Source of the DNA: CAZUXY01 sp964624235
GTDB lineage: Bacteria > Spirochaetota > UBA4802 > UBA5368
Direction: 5' to 3'
DNA: 64,000 bases
Assembly (NCBI GenBank): GCA_964624235.1
Contig: CAZUXY010000010.1
Coordinates: forward strand, 1 to 64,000
Part shown: positions 54,714-63,387 of the stretch, piece after piece
Numbering within the stretch: the first letter of the stretch is position 1
How the letters are laid out: each line of letters opens with the position of its first letter
Translations under genes and position numbers: made by a program
Notes under the pieces: model-generated
Seen by the model: only the letters and a program-made list of their open reading frames with translations
What the model was told of the DNA's origin: nothing
The model's database searches: none

Positions 54714-55025
54714 CCCGCCTTCACTGTACGATTACTTTCCGACAAACGATATTCCCGCGCTACTCAATCAGGTGTTTCAGCGCCACCGTCATTCCATTTC
54801 AATGGAAACAACACATTTAAAATTGCATTGACTTTTTTTAAAATATAGTTTTAATGATTAGTGGTATTTTCGGGAGTCATTCCTTAATTCCCGTTTCAGA
54901 AAGGGTTTACCGGATCGGGGAAACATCAGGAGAGGGAACTATTACACAAATCCAATAACTGGTGTTTAGCCGGAATGACCCCAGGTGATCCATCAAATTA
55001 TAAAAAATTTAGAGGAGTGGGTCTT
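54714..55025. other. Intergenic region with palindrome upstream of the outer-membrane gene
   Basis: It contains the perfect palindrome TTCCATT-TC-AATGGAA at 54792-54807 and a -35-like TTGACT at 54828-54833 with only weak -10 candidates after it. No gene. Confidence 0.4.
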
Positions 55026-56339
55026 ATGAAAAAATGTGTAGGATTGCTGGCTTTTACCCTGCTGTTCTGTTTTGCGCTCCTTTCGGGTGTGGAAGCTGCC
55101 AAACTCAGCGAAGACACCCTCGCAAAGAAAAAAGAGGGGTATTACGTAACCGGCCTTCCACTGGTTAACTTTTCCAGTGATGACGGAATAGGTTACGGCG
55201 TTCGACTCTATCTCTACAACAACGGCAACAAAACCGACGCCTATTTCGACAGCACCCCTTACTTCATGCAGATGTACCTGCAGTATTTCGCAACCACAAA
55301 GGGAGTACAGTACCATGAACTCAATTTTGATTTTCCCTATCTGATGGGCACTAAATTCAGGGTTAAGACCGCTTTTGTCTATAACGTTGAACTTAACGCC
55401 AATTATTTCGGGCAGGGCGCCGACGCCGCCAACGACAAACTGAGCACTCCCGTTTCGCTCGGCAGCGTTAAGACATTCAGCAAATATGCCGATTACCAGG
55501 ATTATATCGACGACAACGAGAATTACTACAAGTACTACAATTACCAAATTTACAAACCTAAATACTATATCTACCTTTTCAGGGACCTCACCGATGAGCT
55601 TAAGCTCATGATAGGCGCCGAGATAAAATACATCAACATCTATACCTGGAAAGGTCATCACCATGACGGTTCCGAACAGGTAATAACCAAATTGGATGAG
55701 GACCGCAATAAACTGACCGGCACCAACGGCGGCTGGACCAACTTCGTGCGCTTCGGCATCGGGTATGATACCCGCGATTTCGAACCGGATCCCAATAAAG
55801 GTTATTACTTCGACTACTCCATCGAAGCGGCATCGGGCATCATCGGATCTGAGTATAACTTCATAAAAAACAACGTCCAGGCCCAGTACTACTTCTCGCC
55901 GGTGAAAAAGCTGCGATTCGGCTTCAGGGTAGGATACACGGCGTCGGCGTACGACATCCCCTTCTATGAAGAAGACTGGTTCGGGTTCGCCCTCAACAGG
56001 CGGCAGGGACTCGGAAGCAACAGGACACTGCTGGGTTACAAAAAGAGCAGGTTTGTGGGCAGAACCATGACCTGTGCCAGCTTCGAGCCGCGGTGGCAGT
56101 TTGCCGAGGTCAGCGGCGCCGGGCAGCGTTTCGCTTTTAATCTGCTGGGCTTCATAGACACCGGAAACGTTTATGACGACAGTTTCGATCCTTTCTCCGA
56201 TCCGCGTTTCAGCGACTATAAAGTCACCTATGGCGGCGGTCTGGTAATCGCCTGGAATCTGTCGACGATTGTACACTTCCTCTACGGCAAGAGTAAAGAG
56301 GACAGTTCCATCTCCATAGACTTTGAGTACAAGTTTTAA
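55026..56339 (+). CDS. Outer-membrane beta-barrel protein (Omp85/surface antigen type)
   Basis: A 437-residue protein; ATG 55026 with GAGGAG upstream, then a signal peptide (LLAFTLLFCFALLSGVEA). The mature part has alternating amphipathic strands, aromatic girdle residues, the motif GYDTRDFEPDPNKGYYFDYS and the C-terminal strand SISIDFEYKF ending in Phe, as in BamA/TamA-family (bacterial surface antigen D15) barrels. POTRA domains are absent, so this is a short stand-alone barrel. A convergent terminator follows. Confidence 0.85.
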   Translation: MKKCVGLLAFTLLFCFALLSGVEAAKLSEDTLAKKKEGYYVTGLPLVNFSSDDGIGYGVRLYLYNNGNKTDAYFDSTPYFMQMYLQYFATTKGVQYHELNFDFPYLMGTKFRVKTAFVYNVELNANYFGQGADAANDKLSTPVSLGSVKTFSKYADYQDYIDDNENYYKYYNYQIYKPKYYIYLFRDLTDELKLMIGAEIKYINIYTWKGHHHDGSEQVITKLDEDRNKLTGTNGGWTNFVRFGIGYDTRDFEPDPNKGYYFDYSIEAASGIIGSEYNFIKNNVQAQYYFSPVKKLRFGFRVGYTASAYDIPFYEEDWFGFALNRRQGLGSNRTLLGYKKSRFVGRTMTCASFEPRWQFAEVSGAGQRFAFNLLGFIDTGNVYDDSFDPFSDPRFSDYKVTYGGGLVIAWNLSTIVHFLYGKSKEDSSISIDFEYKF

Positions 56340-56352
56340 CCACATATAAAAG

Positions 56353-56385
56353 CACAGGGCCGGTTTTCCGCGGGCCGGCCCTGTG
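56353..56385. terminator. Convergent intrinsic terminator
   Basis: Eleven-bp perfect stem CACAGGGCCGG (56353-56363) / CCGGCCCTGTG (56375-56385). It is followed by CTTTTAT on the minus strand side, so it can end nnr; for the barrel gene the downstream side is A-rich instead, so it is weaker that way. Confidence 0.7.
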
Positions 56386-56417
56386 TAAAAAACCCAGAAA
56401 CATCAAACCGTCAGTTT

Positions 56418-58013
56418 TTAAAATAACATCGCGTTCCTGATCCCACTGATCACGTCAGTTGCTTTAAGTACCGCAACACCGTTTTTCTCCACCATGAGAT
56501 CAGCCGACCGGCCGTGCAGGTAGGCGGCTATACCCGCGGACTCAAACGCGGTAAGGTCTTTCCTCAGCATCAGGGCGCCCATGATGCCCGAGAGCACGTC
56601 CCCGGTGCCGCCGGTCGCCAGGGCGGAATTTCCCGAAGTATTGATGAGGGTGGATTTGCCGTCGGTCACTATGGTGGCCGGTCCCTTGAGCACCGTTATC
56701 GCTGAGGACTTACGGGCCAGCAGTTTCGCCGCGTCGATGCGGTTTTTTCTGATATTGGACACCGGCATATCAAGGAGCCGTGCAGCCTCGCCGAAATGCG
56801 GAGTGATTATCCAGTCTATTCCTTCGGGCAATCGATGCTCACCAAGATACTCGTAAAGGTGGAAAAGCCCATCCCCATCGATGAGTGCTCTTTTTACCGA
56901 CGTACCGGGCAGCTTCGCGATGATCGCTCTGAAAAATTCACGGGAAATCCGATGCCGCCCCAGACCGGGCCCCAGCACCAGAGACCTGTATACGCGTTCT
57001 TCACTGAAGAAAGCATCACACCACTCTGTAATGGTGCGGCAGTCAATACTTTCATCAGACAGCTCCGACATGCGGCCCGGTTTATTCCTTCCAGCGACAG
57101 CATCGATTTCCCTTGTTATGAGTTCAGGTATTTTACCGGCGATAATGCTTCGTGCTTTGTAAGTGGTGATGAGGGTCGCCAAACCCGTCCCGGTTTCCAT
57201 CGCCGCCATGGCCGACATCATGGCGGCGCCCTCCATGCCGTCGAAACCTCCCGCAAGCAGCAGATGTCCTCTTTCTCCCTTGTGACTGTCGTAATCAGTA
57301 ATCACGGCGAGATGACGCGTGCAATAATCCCGGTCCGCCAGTTCATGCGAAAGTTCATCAGCGGCAGTCAGTTCGCGGGGGAACCCTATATCGGCTATTT
57401 CCAGGATTCCTGCATATTGCTTTCCCGGAAAGGTCACGAGCGATATTTTCGGAAGGCCGATGGTGATTGTACAGTATGCCCTCACCGCTTCCCCCTCAGG
57501 CCCCGCGCCGTCAGAGGGAAGCCCGCTGGGGATATCCACCGAAACAACCCTGATACCGCTCCTGTTGATAAAATTCACCGCATGCGCGTTCATGCCCCTG
57601 AGTGTGCCGCTGAACCCTGTACCCAGCAGGGCATCCACGATAAGATCATAATTTGCGGGGATCACCGCATCAAGATCGCCCGGTGAGGCCAGCCGGTGTA
57701 AAGGTACCTTGGATTTTTCGCAGAGTTTCAGATATATAGCGGCTGTTTCGGTTGTTTTTTTCCCGTCGCCGGTCAGATACACTTCCACGGGGATACGACT
57801 GTTGTGCAGCAGGTAGGCCGCGACAAATCCATCACCACCGTTATTCCCGGTGCCGCAGAAAACCGCTGCCTTTCTTGTCCCGCTGAAATTACGAGTGATA
57901 TATTCGGCGACAGCCCGCCCGGCCTGGGCCATCAGCACCACCGCCGGCATGCCGTAATCCTCAATGGCACACCTGTCGATTCGGCGCATTTCATCCGAGC
58001 TTACAACTTTCAT
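56418..58013 (-). CDS. nnr: Bifunctional NAD(P)HX epimerase/dehydratase
   Basis: Repairs hydrated NAD(P)H. A 531-residue two-domain protein: the N-terminal epimerase (YjeF_N, ~1-220) with GTGNNGGDGFVAAYLL, DALLGTGFSG and SVDIPSGLPSDG, and the C-terminal ADP-dependent dehydratase (~235-531) with GPGLGRH, ITPHFGEAARLL, and NSALATGGTGDVLSGIMG. It begins 3 nt after the upstream lipoprotein gene ends. Confidence 0.96.
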   Translation of the reverse strand: MKVVSSDEMRRIDRCAIEDYGMPAVVLMAQAGRAVAEYITRNFSGTRKAAVFCGTGNNGGDGFVAAYLLHNSRIPVEVYLTGDGKKTTETAAIYLKLCEKSKVPLHRLASPGDLDAVIPANYDLIVDALLGTGFSGTLRGMNAHAVNFINRSGIRVVSVDIPSGLPSDGAGPEGEAVRAYCTITIGLPKISLVTFPGKQYAGILEIADIGFPRELTAADELSHELADRDYCTRHLAVITDYDSHKGERGHLLLAGGFDGMEGAAMMSAMAAMETGTGLATLITTYKARSIIAGKIPELITREIDAVAGRNKPGRMSELSDESIDCRTITEWCDAFFSEERVYRSLVLGPGLGRHRISREFFRAIIAKLPGTSVKRALIDGDGLFHLYEYLGEHRLPEGIDWIITPHFGEAARLLDMPVSNIRKNRIDAAKLLARKSSAITVLKGPATIVTDGKSTLINTSGNSALATGGTGDVLSGIMGALMLRKDLTAFESAGIAAYLHGRSADLMVEKNGVAVLKATDVISGIRNAMLF

Positions 58014-58016
58014 TAC

Positions 58017-59090
58017 TTACTTCCACTCCATGATTTCCATATCCGTTTTGTTCACATGATAGGAATAAATCCGCCCCGTTTCATCCGTGATGATCTCCTC
58101 GAAGTATTTTCCGTCCCTGAGCTCGATAAGCACGTTGTTTATCACGTTCCCGTCAAAATTCAATATAACGAATTTCACTTTTTTTCCTTCCACATTCCAC
58201 AGGTAAATATACTTGTCATCCGCCAGTGAAAATATTTCATTTTTCGGATCAGGCACGGTGAGCACCATTTTCTGCATTTTGTCACCGGTTCCCGAATATT
58301 CGAACACCTTGCGGTATTTGAACCGTGCCTTGTTGTAATAGGCAACGGCCACGAGGAAGCTTTCCCCCGTTCTGAATATTTTTATATTCTCGATCTTCCC
58401 CGTGTACACTTCTTCTCCCTCGGTGTCCTTGAAGTCGGCATGTCCCAGGTTAATGAAAAAATCCCTTTTTTTGCCTGAAAACCGGTAGACGCTCCACGTA
58501 TCGAAGGTTCTTGATATCACGAACAGACGGTTATTCTTATCCACTTCAAGGTTTTCAATATAGTAGAAAGGGATGTCCGGCGTTCCGCGCTGTCCCAGGG
58601 TGTGCTGCAGATTGCCATTTTTATCGAACACCAGGATATATGAAGGAGAGAAATCTATCTCGCTGCCCGACGTTACCACCCCCCTGCCTGCAGCAGCCAG
58701 CCTGTTCTGAACGTAAATATTTCCCGAAGCGTCGGCGACCATTGAGCCGATTACGCCGAAATTGAACTGTGATTGCGGAGGCAGATCCTTTCCCTCCCTT
58801 ACGACCTTTTTGCCTATGATCAGCGCAGGCGAGCCATCGAAATTCAATACCTGCAGCCGGCCCAGAATATTATCGGCAAGATATATCCTGTCACCTGAAA
58901 TCCTTATGCCGAACGACAGGTTCAGCGCACCGCTTTCATTGTAGTCGATAGTGATTCCGCCGAACCCCGTATCTTTGCCCAGGGTGCACAGTTTTTTACT
59001 CCTGAGGGCGCTTACCCTCCACTGACCGCAGCCGAACACAGCAATCAGCAAAACTACCAGTGCCGAAAGGAAACGCTTTTTACTCCTCAT
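58017..59090 (-). CDS. Beta-propeller-like lipoprotein
   Basis: A 357-residue lipoprotein: signal ending in VFGC. The mature part shows repeated 6-bladed propeller-like blocks (GRLQVLNFDGSPALIIG, ILVFDKNGNLQHTLGQRG, NGNLFVISRTF-like). The final block ends with YHVNKTDMEIMEWK. Function unknown, perhaps NHL-type binding in the envelope. It is directly upstream of nnr; that link may be only transcriptional. Confidence 0.78.
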   Translation of the reverse strand: MRSKKRFLSALVVLLIAVFGCGQWRVSALRSKKLCTLGKDTGFGGITIDYNESGALNLSFGIRISGDRIYLADNILGRLQVLNFDGSPALIIGKKVVREGKDLPPQSQFNFGVIGSMVADASGNIYVQNRLAAAGRGVVTSGSEIDFSPSYILVFDKNGNLQHTLGQRGTPDIPFYYIENLEVDKNNRLFVISRTFDTWSVYRFSGKKRDFFINLGHADFKDTEGEEVYTGKIENIKIFRTGESFLVAVAYYNKARFKYRKVFEYSGTGDKMQKMVLTVPDPKNEIFSLADDKYIYLWNVEGKKVKFVILNFDGNVINNVLIELRDGKYFEEIITDETGRIYSYHVNKTDMEIMEWK

Positions 59091-59438
59091 ACCACCTCAA
59101 ATCGCCTGAATATATGCCGCCATTACCTACTATCCGGCCGTAATGGATAATTCAAGACAAAAAAGAATGATTTATATTACTCAAATAATTGATTTTTTTA
59201 TTGCGCACCAGCCGTTCTTTTTTATGTTATGCATACGATATCGTCATACGACAAATACAGGATATGCGCAGCTCAAAGCACAATGGGCCTCTTCCGGCAG
59301 CGGGATAACAACCCAGGTCCCGGAGGGACCGTCTCATCGGATCCTGCATGGATGGATTGCCCGGTTGCCTGCCATTACCAGGTTTCATGAAACCTGACGC
59401 TTTTCAGTATTATAAGATTACACCTCAGGAGAGTATCT
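59091..59438. other. Divergent intergenic region before the acyl-CoA dehydrogenase gene
   Basis: About 350 nt; A+T-rich on the left. A short palindrome CGATATCG lies near 59228-59235. No convincing gene; promoters for both neighbours should be here. Confidence 0.35.
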
Positions 59439-60590
59439 ATGGAATTCAGATTATCCGAAGAACAGCAGATGGTAAAGGAAATGTGTCGAAAGTTCGCCGA
59501 CAATGAACTTGCCCCGAAAGCTGAACATTTCGACAGGACCCATGAATTCCCGTGGGAACCTGTTAAAAAACTCGGTGAGATGGGTATGATGGGGATCGTA
59601 TACCCGGAGGAGTACAATGGGGCCGGGATGGACTACATCAGTTATGCCATCGCCGTTGAGGAAATATCCCGCGGATGCGCCTCAACCGGTGTCATTGTAT
59701 CAGCCCATAATTCACTCTGTCTTTCTCCTATCTATTATTTCGGCACCGGGGAACAGAAGAAAAAATACCTGAGCCGTCTTACTACCGGAGAATGGCTGGG
59801 ATGTTTCGGCATAACCGAACCCGGTGCCGGTTCCGATGCCGCCGGGACCAAAACCACGGCGGAACTGAAAAACGGCAAATGGGTGCTTAACGGCACCAAA
59901 AACTTCATTACCAACGGAGGCGTGGCCGAGGCGGCGGTGGTTATGGCGCTTACCGAAAAGGGAACCGGGCATAAAGGGCTCTCTATGTTTATCGTACAGA
60001 AGGGCACTCCCGGATTCTCAGTCGGTAAGGTGGAAGACAAGCTCGGGATTTGCGCCTCTTCGACTACGGAACTGGTTTTCGACAACTGCCAGATCCCCGA
60101 AGAGAACCTGCTGGGGAAAAAGGGCGAGGGTTTTATAGTAGCAATGCATACCCTGGACGGCGGCAGGGTCGGTATCGCGGCTCAGGCCATCGGCATCGCC
60201 CAGGCCGCGATGGATGCGGCCGCCAGGTATGCCAAGGAGCGGGTACAGTTCGGCCAGCCGATCGCAAAGCTTCAGGCTATTCAGTGGATGCTGGCGGATA
60301 TGGCGACCGAGATCGAGGCGGCAAGACTCCTCACGTGGCAGGCCGCTCAATTGATCGGCACGGGAGAACGCAGAAGGTACTCGCGTTATGCCGCCATGGC
60401 GAAACTCTATTCTTCTGAAATGTCCCACAGGGTCACCCATAAAGCGATCCAGATCTTCGGGGGTTACGGATACATAAAAGAATACCCGGTGGAACGGCAT
60501 TACCGTGATTCAAGGATCACCGAACTGTACGAGGGCACCTCAGAGATACAGCGCCTGGTCATCGCATCCAATGTCCTTGCCGATTATTGA
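59439..60590 (+). CDS. Acyl-CoA dehydrogenase (short-chain/butyryl-CoA type)
   Basis: FAD enzyme that oxidises acyl-CoA to 2-enoyl-CoA. The 383-residue protein has the family segments CFGITEPGAGSDAAG, KNFITNGG and IQIFGGYGYIKEYPVERHYRDS, and the catalytic Glu in ELYEGTSEIQRL. This matches short-chain (Bcd-like) enzymes. No etfAB lies beside it. GGAG precedes ATG. A terminator follows. Confidence 0.93.
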   Translation: MEFRLSEEQQMVKEMCRKFADNELAPKAEHFDRTHEFPWEPVKKLGEMGMMGIVYPEEYNGAGMDYISYAIAVEEISRGCASTGVIVSAHNSLCLSPIYYFGTGEQKKKYLSRLTTGEWLGCFGITEPGAGSDAAGTKTTAELKNGKWVLNGTKNFITNGGVAEAAVVMALTEKGTGHKGLSMFIVQKGTPGFSVGKVEDKLGICASSTTELVFDNCQIPEENLLGKKGEGFIVAMHTLDGGRVGIAAQAIGIAQAAMDAAARYAKERVQFGQPIAKLQAIQWMLADMATEIEAARLLTWQAAQLIGTGERRRYSRYAAMAKLYSSEMSHRVTHKAIQIFGGYGYIKEYPVERHYRDSRITELYEGTSEIQRLVIASNVLADY

Positions 60591-60644
60591 TAACCGATGG
60601 TACGGAAATATATTTCTACACTCCATCTTATACCTTCATTTACC

Positions 60645-60673
60645 AAAACCCCGGAACTGCCGGGGTTTTTTTA
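60645..60673 (+). terminator. Intrinsic terminator after the acyl-CoA dehydrogenase gene
   Basis: Ten-bp perfect stem AAAACCCCGG (60645-60654) / CCGGGGTTTT (60660-60669), loop AACTG, followed by a T run. It lies 55 nt past the stop and before argJ. Confidence 0.9.
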
Positions 60674-60739
60674 TTGAATTTTTCCACACGGCTTTCTACC
60701 CTGCTGTGGCATACCCCGTTATTGCATGGAGAGCGATTT

Positions 60740-61930
60740 ATGGAAATTATTAAAGGTGGACTCGAAAAGGTTCCGGGATATAGTTTTTCCGCGGTTAAAT
60801 GCGGAATCAAGTACCCCGACCGGCTCGACTTGTCTCTGATCTTCTCACCAAAACCCTGCAATGCCGGGGGTGTTTTTACTACCAACAGGATCTTCGCCGC
60901 TCCGGTAAGATTGTGTAGGGAGAGGATTGCCTCAGACGTCCATGGTATACTCATCAATGCCAACAATGCCAACGCCTGTACCGGAGAAGAGGGATACGCC
61001 AATACCGTTGCTCTCACCGGCGAAGCAGCCAAATACCTCGATGTGCCGGCTGATTCCATCCTTATGGCGTCTACCGGCGTTATCGGGGTACAGCTTCCCG
61101 CCGAAAAAATAAAAGGGTCGATTCCGGGGCTTGCTTCAGGACTCTCACCTGAAAACGGAACCCTGATTCCCCGGGCGATCATGACAACCGATACCTTCCC
61201 GAAGGAATATGCCGTATCTTTCGGTACCGGGAAGGGGACATTCCACGTAGCCGGTATCGCAAAAGGCGCGGGTATGATCGCACCCGACATGGCGACACTG
61301 CTGGCGTTCATACTCACCGATATTCCTCTGGAGAAACCCGTACTGGACGCCTCCCTGAAACGCTGCGTGGATAAAACGCTCAACGCCATAACCATTGACG
61401 GCGATATGTCGACCAATGATACCGCACTGCTGCTTTGTCCCAAATCTGATCGACCGGTCAGAGATGACGCAACGCTGGTGAAATTTGAATCAGCGCTCCT
61501 GGAAGTGATGAACGCCCTGGGGGTAATGATAGTACGTGACGGTGAAGGCGCCACCAAACTGATCACCGTCACCGCGAGGGGCGCCGTGAGCGTCGATGAC
61601 GCGCGCAGGGTGGCGCGATCGGTGGCCGAGTCCCTGCTGGTCAAGACCGCCATGTTCGGCAACGATCCCAACTGGGGCAGAATCGCCTGTGCCGCCGGTT
61701 ATTCGGGAGTACCCGTAGACGAGAGGACCCTCTCGATTTATATTGATGAAACGGTGCTCTTTTCCGAAGGCGCACCATCGGCCGCGGACAGGAAAAAGGT
61801 AAGCCGTCTTATCAACAAGAAAGAAGTCACCCTTACCGTTGATCTGGGCATGGGTAAGGAATCTTTCACGTATTACACGTCGGATATATCGTACGATTAT
61901 GTCAAGATCAACGCCGAGTATACCACCTAA
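60740..61930 (+). CDS. argJ: Bifunctional glutamate N-acetyltransferase/amino-acid acetyltransferase
   Basis: Moves the acetyl group in arginine synthesis (ornithine acetyltransferase). A 396-residue precursor that self-cleaves before Thr in IARAIMTTDT-like motif (here PRAIMTTDTFPK). Other signatures: NANNANACTGEEGY, AKGAGMIAPDMATLLAF and DGDMSTNDT. ATG 60740 chosen with GGAGAG upstream; a longer frame exists upstream without support. argD begins ~1.5 kb further on, after the TolB-like gene. Confidence 0.96.
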   Translation: MEIIKGGLEKVPGYSFSAVKCGIKYPDRLDLSLIFSPKPCNAGGVFTTNRIFAAPVRLCRERIASDVHGILINANNANACTGEEGYANTVALTGEAAKYLDVPADSILMASTGVIGVQLPAEKIKGSIPGLASGLSPENGTLIPRAIMTTDTFPKEYAVSFGTGKGTFHVAGIAKGAGMIAPDMATLLAFILTDIPLEKPVLDASLKRCVDKTLNAITIDGDMSTNDTALLLCPKSDRPVRDDATLVKFESALLEVMNALGVMIVRDGEGATKLITVTARGAVSVDDARRVARSVAESLLVKTAMFGNDPNWGRIACAAGYSGVPVDERTLSIYIDETVLFSEGAPSAADRKKVSRLINKKEVTLTVDLGMGKESFTYYTSDISYDYVKINAEYTT

Positions 61931-62128
61931 GCCGGCACCCCCTATGGAGAACAGTGTGCACCCATCGGATATTCCACGCAACTCTACCCGGTAATTATTG
62001 CATGTCTATGCGGCGTATTGTTTCGTCCTTGACTGATTCCATCAAAATGTTATGTACTTTTGTATTATCCATAAACGTCCGGGACCGGAATCATAATCGA
62101 TAAAGGCCGGCATGTTGGAAAAGTATAA

Positions 62129-63232
62129 ATGAAAAGAATTCTCATTATTTTTATCGCGTCTATAACAGCGTGGATCGCGACCGGCGGGTCCGCGCTGTCG
62201 GGCGCCGAAAAAGATCGAACGCAGGCCGGAAAGGTAGTGGTATATTATTTTCAGAATTCCACGAAAGCGGGAGAATACGGATACTATACATATATAATCG
62301 CGGACACTATTGCCTCGGAAATCCGCAAGACGGGAAAATACGAGGCCCGAAGCATTCCGGTCACCCTGGAATATATCGATACCGATAAATCCAGGGAACT
62401 GTTTGTCAAACGAATGCAGTTTCTGACCGACAGAGGAAAAGAATTCGATGCCGATTTCGTGATTCACGGCACCTACTACATCGAAAACCAGGTTATTGTC
62501 ATTAAAACCCAGATTTTCGATGTCAATGAACAAAAAATCAAAGACATCAAAGAAACCAGCAGAGAGCTCGGCGCCATACTCCTTATCGTCATAGATAAAT
62601 TATCCGATAAAATCAATTCCGAACTCCAAAAGAGCGCTTATAAAACCCGTCCCAAAAGGGAGACCGCGGCAAAATCCCCCTTCATACCCGTGTATAAAGC
62701 CTTATCGGGATTCTCTTTCGGGTTCATCCATGAGATGGGAACAATCCACGGCACATGGGGGGACATCTATGAACGGACAGATATTACGGGTTTTTCCATC
62801 TACCGCTCATTGTCGGACGCGGGGTTTTCAAGACGGTATCCGGTGATTAAAAACTCTTTTCTTCTGCTTAAATACGATTTCTTTTCATCTAACAACACGG
62901 AATCCACCCAGATGACAAACCTCCAGGTTTCAGAGTTCAGCCTCAATGCGGGGTACTCCTACCCTCTTTCAGGTTTATTTTCCCTGGATATCTCAGCGGG
63001 ACCGGGGATATGTTTTTCAAAGATAAAGGTGGAGATGGACACCGGCACCGGACCACCGGAGACACTGAAAACCGAACGTTCCATTGATCCTCTTCTGCAC
63101 CTGTCGGCCGGTGTTTCCATTACGATTGAACGGTTTAAACTGGGCAGCGGCGTTTCCTATCGAAGGATTTTTTTCAGCGACCGGGCCCTGGGCGCGTCAT
63201 CATTGTACTTCGGGATCGGTTACATGATATGA
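62129..63232 (+). CDS. Exported protein with TolB-N/FlgO-like domain and C-terminal beta-barrel
   Basis: A 367-residue protein with an N-terminal signal (RILIIFIASITAWIATGGSA). Residues ~35-170 look like a TolB-N-terminal/FlgO-like alpha-beta domain (VVYYFQNSTKAGEYGYYTYI). The C-terminal ~150 residues show alternating beta-strands ending ASSLYFGIGYMI, an outer-membrane barrel style. Family and role unknown. It lies between argJ and argD but is probably unrelated to arginine synthesis. Confidence 0.7.
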   Translation: MKRILIIFIASITAWIATGGSALSGAEKDRTQAGKVVVYYFQNSTKAGEYGYYTYIIADTIASEIRKTGKYEARSIPVTLEYIDTDKSRELFVKRMQFLTDRGKEFDADFVIHGTYYIENQVIVIKTQIFDVNEQKIKDIKETSRELGAILLIVIDKLSDKINSELQKSAYKTRPKRETAAKSPFIPVYKALSGFSFGFIHEMGTIHGTWGDIYERTDITGFSIYRSLSDAGFSRRYPVIKNSFLLLKYDFFSSNNTESTQMTNLQVSEFSLNAGYSYPLSGLFSLDISAGPGICFSKIKVEMDTGTGPPETLKTERSIDPLLHLSAGVSITIERFKLGSGVSYRRIFFSDRALGASSLYFGIGYMI

Positions 63233-63328
63233 GCATCACCTTCTTCGCACCATGACGGTAAAAATTCATCTTCCCTTGTATCTTTTTTTAATTGACAAGT
63301 CCGATTCCGCATAAATGCTGATACTCTG

Positions 63329-63359
63329 AATCGGGTTTTTACCCGATTATTGTTTTTTT
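63329..63359 (+). terminator. Intrinsic terminator or attenuator before argD
   Basis: AATCGGG (63329-63335) pairs with CCCGATT (63342-63348), loop TTTTTA, followed after four bases by T7. It lies 28 nt before the argD ATG. An upstream CCGATTC (63301-63307) can pair with GAATCGG (63328-63334), competing with the terminator stem. Confidence 0.7.
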
Positions 63360-63387
63360 ATCAACCTTAAAAAATGGAAACCTGAAT

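Noticed and set aside
54993..56345. A 450-codon open frame opposite the outer-membrane barrel gene
   Set aside because: Val/Ile-rich complement of strand-forming codons; the forward gene has a signal peptide, ribosome site and barrel pattern.
60587..60739. N-terminal extension of ArgJ
   Set aside because: It contains the acyl-CoA dehydrogenase terminator and has no ArgJ-like sequence; ATG 60740 has a ribosome site.
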